Under the pieces are notes generated by a model. That model was not told where the DNA came from. It saw only the letters and a program-made list of their open reading frames with translations, and searched no databases. Source: Anaerolineales bacterium (lineage in GTDB: Bacteria; Chloroflexota; Anaerolineae; Anaerolineales; DRMV01). Taken from it: 9,473 nt of DNA. A program made the translations under genes and the position numbers. Location of the stretch: assembly GCA_015491595.1 (NCBI GenBank), contig WFVP01000287.1, forward strand, positions 1 through 9,473. Direction: 5' to 3'. Below are positions 7,447 through 9,473 of the stretch, one piece after another. The first letter of the stretch is position 1. Each line of letters starts with the position of its first letter.

Positions 7447-7452
7447 ATCATA
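7447..7452 (-). promoter_or_regulatory. Candidate -10 element for mfd
   Basis: Minus-strand TATGAT, one mismatch from TATAAT, lies 36 bases before the mfd ATG and would give a leader of about 30 bases. No convincing -35 hexamer is found 16-18 bases upstream. It is the only such motif I see in the 184-base gap between iolG and mfd, on the mfd side of the hairpin. Confidence 0.35.
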
Positions 7453-7535
7453 CAGCGTTTTCCACGCACGGGAGACGCGCGTTCCCAAGGGATGCAGACT
7501 TTCTCCCAGAACGTCCCGGCCCGATGGGAAGAGAG

Positions 7536-7572
7536 ACATCGGTGAAGCGGTGCGAGGCCGCCTCACCGATGT
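7536..7572 (-). terminator. Hairpin terminator downstream of the inositol dehydrogenase gene
   Basis: Two 15-base arms (7536-7550 and 7558-7572) are inverted repeats around a 7-base loop. As minus-strand RNA the stem is fully paired with one G-U wobble; as plus-strand RNA that position is an A-C mismatch. This favours function on the minus strand. The stem begins 22 bases past the iolG stop codon and is followed on that strand by pyrimidine-rich CTCTCTTCCC rather than a pure T run. It probably ends the iolG transcript and separates it from mfd. The weak U-tract leaves room for a processing or protective 3' hairpin instead. Confidence 0.65.
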
Positions 7573-7594
7573 CCTCACCCGGCCTAAAACATCC

Positions 7595-8605
7595 TCACGA
7601 CACCTCGGATACCCGCACCGGTCGCCCTTCCCGCAACGACTGCCACGCGGCCAGGCCCAGCACCACGGCCATGCGCCCGTCCAGTCCGGTTACGGGAGGC
7701 TCCCGGTCCTCCTGCAACGCGGCCACAAAGGCCTGCATTTCCGCGATGAAGGAATCCATGTACCGCTCGAGGAAGAAGTACAGGGGCTTGGGCCGGTGGA
7801 TGCCCTGCGCGTCGGCCAGTACATGGGCATCAGGGGTACGGTTTTCCCCTGCCGCCATCCCGCCGGAGCCGAAGACCTCGACCCGTTGGTCATAGCCGTA
7901 CACGGCCTTGCGGCTGTTGTCAATGACGCCCATCGCGCCGCTGCGAAAGCGCAGGGTGACCACGGCGGTATCCACGTCGCCCACCTGGCCAATGCCAGGG
8001 TCCACCAGCACCGCGCCCATGGCATAAACCTCTTCCACCTCTTCCCCCATCAGGTAGCGGGCCATGTCGAAGTCGTGGATGGTCATGTCCAGGAAAATCC
8101 CTCCGGAAACCTTCACGTACTCCAAGGGAGGCGGTTCGGGGTCGCGGCTGGTGATGCGCAACAAATGGGGCGTGCCGATCGCGCCCTGGGCCACCAACTC
8201 CCGCACCCGCTTGAAGGTGGGGTCGAAACGGCGGTTGAATCCCACCTGCAGTTTCACTCCAGCCCGCTCCACCGTCTCCAGGGCCTGGTCAATGGCGGCC
8301 AGGTCCAGGGCGATGGGCTTCTCACAAAAGATGTGCTTACCCGCCTCCGCCGCTTCAACGATGATGCGGGCGTGGGTGTCGGTGGGGGTGGCGATGACCA
8401 CGGCATCCACCTGGGGGTGACGGAGCACGTCGTGGTAATCGGCGTACACGTGGGGCACGTGCCAGCGAGCCGCGACCTCCCGGGCTGCATCCATGCGAGG
8501 GTCGGCGATGGCCACCAGTTCCGCGCCTTCGACCTGCGTCGCCAGGTTGCGAGCATGAATGCGCCCAATGCGACCTACACCCAACACACCAAAACGTACG
8601 GTCAT
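7595..8605 (-). CDS. iolG: Inositol 2-dehydrogenase-like oxidoreductase (Gfo/Idh/MocA family)
   Basis: A 336-residue NAD-dependent dehydrogenase; IolG enzymes oxidise myo-inositol at C2 to scyllo-inosose in inositol catabolism. The N-terminal Rossmann domain has GVGRIG (9-14) and an acidic strand end at Asp35, consistent with NAD preference. The family's CEKPIALD gives catalytic Lys96. GFNRRFDP (122-129) and GGIFLDMTIHDFDMARYL (168-185) are typical of IolG; Asp173 and His177 occupy the expected catalytic positions. No signal peptide is visible. I start at 8605 because GGGAGG (8612-8617) is ideally placed and the Rossmann strand begins at residue 4; the frame stays open another 66 codons upstream but that part is arginine/serine-rich and overlaps the neighbouring gene. 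It lies 46 bases after the membrane-protein gene in the same direction and is followed by a hairpin. No other inositol genes are in the window, so a related polyol or sugar substrate is possible. Confidence 0.88.
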   Translation of the reverse strand: MTVRFGVLGVGRIGRIHARNLATQVEGAELVAIADPRMDAAREVAARWHVPHVYADYHDVLRHPQVDAVVIATPTDTHARIIVEAAEAGKHIFCEKPIALDLAAIDQALETVERAGVKLQVGFNRRFDPTFKRVRELVAQGAIGTPHLLRITSRDPEPPPLEYVKVSGGIFLDMTIHDFDMARYLMGEEVEEVYAMGAVLVDPGIGQVGDVDTAVVTLRFRSGAMGVIDNSRKAVYGYDQRVEVFGSGGMAAGENRTPDAHVLADAQGIHRPKPLYFFLERYMDSFIAEMQAFVAALQEDREPPVTGLDGRMAVVLGLAAWQSLREGRPVRVSEVS

Positions 8606-8611
8606 GGTTCG

Positions 8612-8617
8612 CCTCCC
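8612..8617 (-). promoter_or_regulatory. Ribosome binding site that fixes the iolG start
   Basis: Minus-strand GGGAGG lies 6 bases before the ATG at 8605, a near-ideal Shine-Dalgarno. It decides against the in-frame ATG at 8803, which would add 66 unrelated residues and overlap the upstream gene. Confidence 0.75.
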
Positions 8618-8651
8618 AGATTGAGGGGTTTTCCCTTCGGCATGGGACACA

Positions 8652-9473
8652 TCATCGCGCCAGGCATGTCCACCCCTTTCCCTCCTGCACGAGGGCAGAG
8701 AAGAGGACCTGGGGCGCTCCTTGGGCCGGCACGGTGATGAGCACAGACGGAGGGCCTTCCACACAGGTGATGACGTAGGCATCCTGACCATGCGCGACCC
8801 CATCGGGGGACGGCGGCGACGTCAGGGGCAGGGCGAAGCGCTTCACCCATCGGGGGTAAACCAGGGGAACGCCTTCCCCCTTGATCCGCTTTACGCCAAA
8901 ATGCCCCACCAACTCGAAGTACAGGACGCCCCGGTCCGGAGCGAACGCCGGGTAGAGCAGGCGTCCGTAAAAGACCCGTACCCGAGCGTCGTCCAGGAAA
9001 GTCGCCAGCTCGTCCCGATAAGGGGTCAGCTCCGCCGCCAGGGCCGGTTGCCGGTTCCACTCGGCCCAAAGCGCCTCCTTGGGCTTTTGCACATAGATCG
9101 GTCGCACCGAGAGCGCGTACCGGGCCAGAAGGAGGGTGAACAGGAAGAAGGGCAGGGCCACGGCCAGGGGCGCGCCCAAATCCCATCCTCGCGACCCCGG
9201 TTCTTGGGCGCCCGCGACTTGTTCGGCCTGGAGCGTGGCAGGCGGAACGCTTTCCCCAAAAAGGAGGTGGGAAAGAAGCGCGCTCAGACCGATGCCCGCA
9301 TAGAGCTGAAGCAGCCAGAGGCTGTGCATGGCGTACCGCCCGCCGGAGCTGGACCCCAAGGCCACGGCCCCGGCATAACCGAAGAACAGCAGCGCCGGGA
9401 ACACCCCCACCCCCCTCTCTCGCTGCCACGCGGCGCCCAACCCCAGGGCCAGCACGGCCAACCAGACGAACAC
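8652..9473 (-). CDS. C-terminal part of a multi-pass membrane protein, possibly GT39-like glycosyltransferase (partial)
   Basis: 273 codons are visible and the N-terminus lies beyond the right edge; the frame is open to the last base, and the GTG at the edge is probably an internal valine. Membrane segments are likely at about residues 3-16, 24-40, 52-72 and 101-119 of the visible part. They are followed by a ~150-residue non-membrane tail. SSGGRYAMHSLWLLQLYAGIGL at 42-63 resembles the last membrane helices of GT39/PMT-like (GT-C) enzymes, where a 'GRY..p' turn precedes a helix. The catalytic first loop, expected near the N-terminus, is not in view, so enzyme identity cannot be tested. The tail has a VRVFYGRLLYPAF segment (about 165-177) followed by a beta-rich stretch, reminiscent of a tail seen on large Chloroflexota membrane proteins (from memory, uncertain). 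It is 46 bases upstream of iolG and may be co-transcribed. Confidence 0.7.
   Translation of the reverse strand: MFVWLAVLALGLGAAWQRERGVGVFPALLFFGYAGAVALGSSSGGRYAMHSLWLLQLYAGIGLSALLSHLLFGESVPPATLQAEQVAGAQEPGSRGWDLGAPLAVALPFFLFTLLLARYALSVRPIYVQKPKEALWAEWNRQPALAAELTPYRDELATFLDDARVRVFYGRLLYPAFAPDRGVLYFELVGHFGVKRIKGEGVPLVYPRWVKRFALPLTSPPSPDGVAHGQDAYVITCVEGPPSVLITVPAQGAPQVLFSALVQEGKGWTCLAR

Noticed and set aside
6448..7545. 365-codon plus-strand frame antisense to the N-terminal part of mfd
   Set aside because: Gly/His/Gln/Pro-rich translation with no motif; mfd on the other strand is certain.
7436..8737. 433-codon plus-strand frame antisense to iolG
   Set aside because: The opposite strand has all IolG catalytic motifs, and this translation is His/Gly/Val-rich with no recognisable fold.
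8606..8803. 66-residue N-terminal extension of the inositol dehydrogenase
   Set aside because: It overlaps the upstream gene, is Arg/Ser/Pro-rich, and lies before an ideal ribosome binding site at 8612-8617.
1..9473. CRISPR array, tRNA/rRNA genes, insertion-sequence ends, or prophage/defence island
   Set aside because: No spaced direct repeats, tRNA-like cloverleaf sequence, transposase motifs or target-site duplications were seen by eye. The methyltransferase-like gene has no restriction or specificity partner, so a restriction-modification call is not supported.

Overview
This is a GC-rich, compact bacterial chromosomal segment. It carries six complete protein genes plus a seventh cut by the right edge. 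Gene content and protein style suggest a member of the Chloroflexota (Anaerolineae-like, possibly thermophilic): a DUF4388 protein next to a small MglA/CvnD-type GTPase, a proline/arginine-rich Mfd, and a GT39-like membrane protein with a distinctive tail. That assignment is inferred from resemblance, not from a marker gene. No rRNA, tRNA, CRISPR array, insertion sequence or phage gene was seen.

Layout. Positions 47-2296 (+ strand) hold three closely spaced genes in one direction: a DUF4388 protein, a Ras-like GTPase, and an alpha/beta hydrolase. They may form a small GTPase signalling operon with an attached hydrolase. Its 3' end meets a minus-strand cluster tail to tail, with only 7 bases between stop codons. 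That cluster (transcribed 7410 to 2304) is mfd, then a methyltransferase-fold gene that has lost its signature motifs, then a diacylglycerol/lipid-kinase-family gene. An extended -10 promoter motif overlaps the mfd stop codon, so the last two genes may also be transcribed on their own. A third minus-strand group (9473 to 7595) is the 3' part of a multi-pass membrane protein followed by an inositol 2-dehydrogenase-like gene. It ends in a strong hairpin that separates it from mfd.

Functions. Mfd is the housekeeping gene: it removes stalled RNA polymerase and recruits nucleotide excision repair. The gene behind it has the overall organisation of a beta-class N4-cytosine/N6-adenine DNA methyltransferase, but both the catalytic DPPY position and the SAM-binding DPFxGSGT position are replaced. 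It is the most unusual item here and looks like a pseudoenzyme retained in an otherwise intact operon. The DUF4388-GTPase pair is the second most interesting: a member of the poorly characterised bacterial Ras-like switches, with no roadblock (MglB-type) partner visible in the window.
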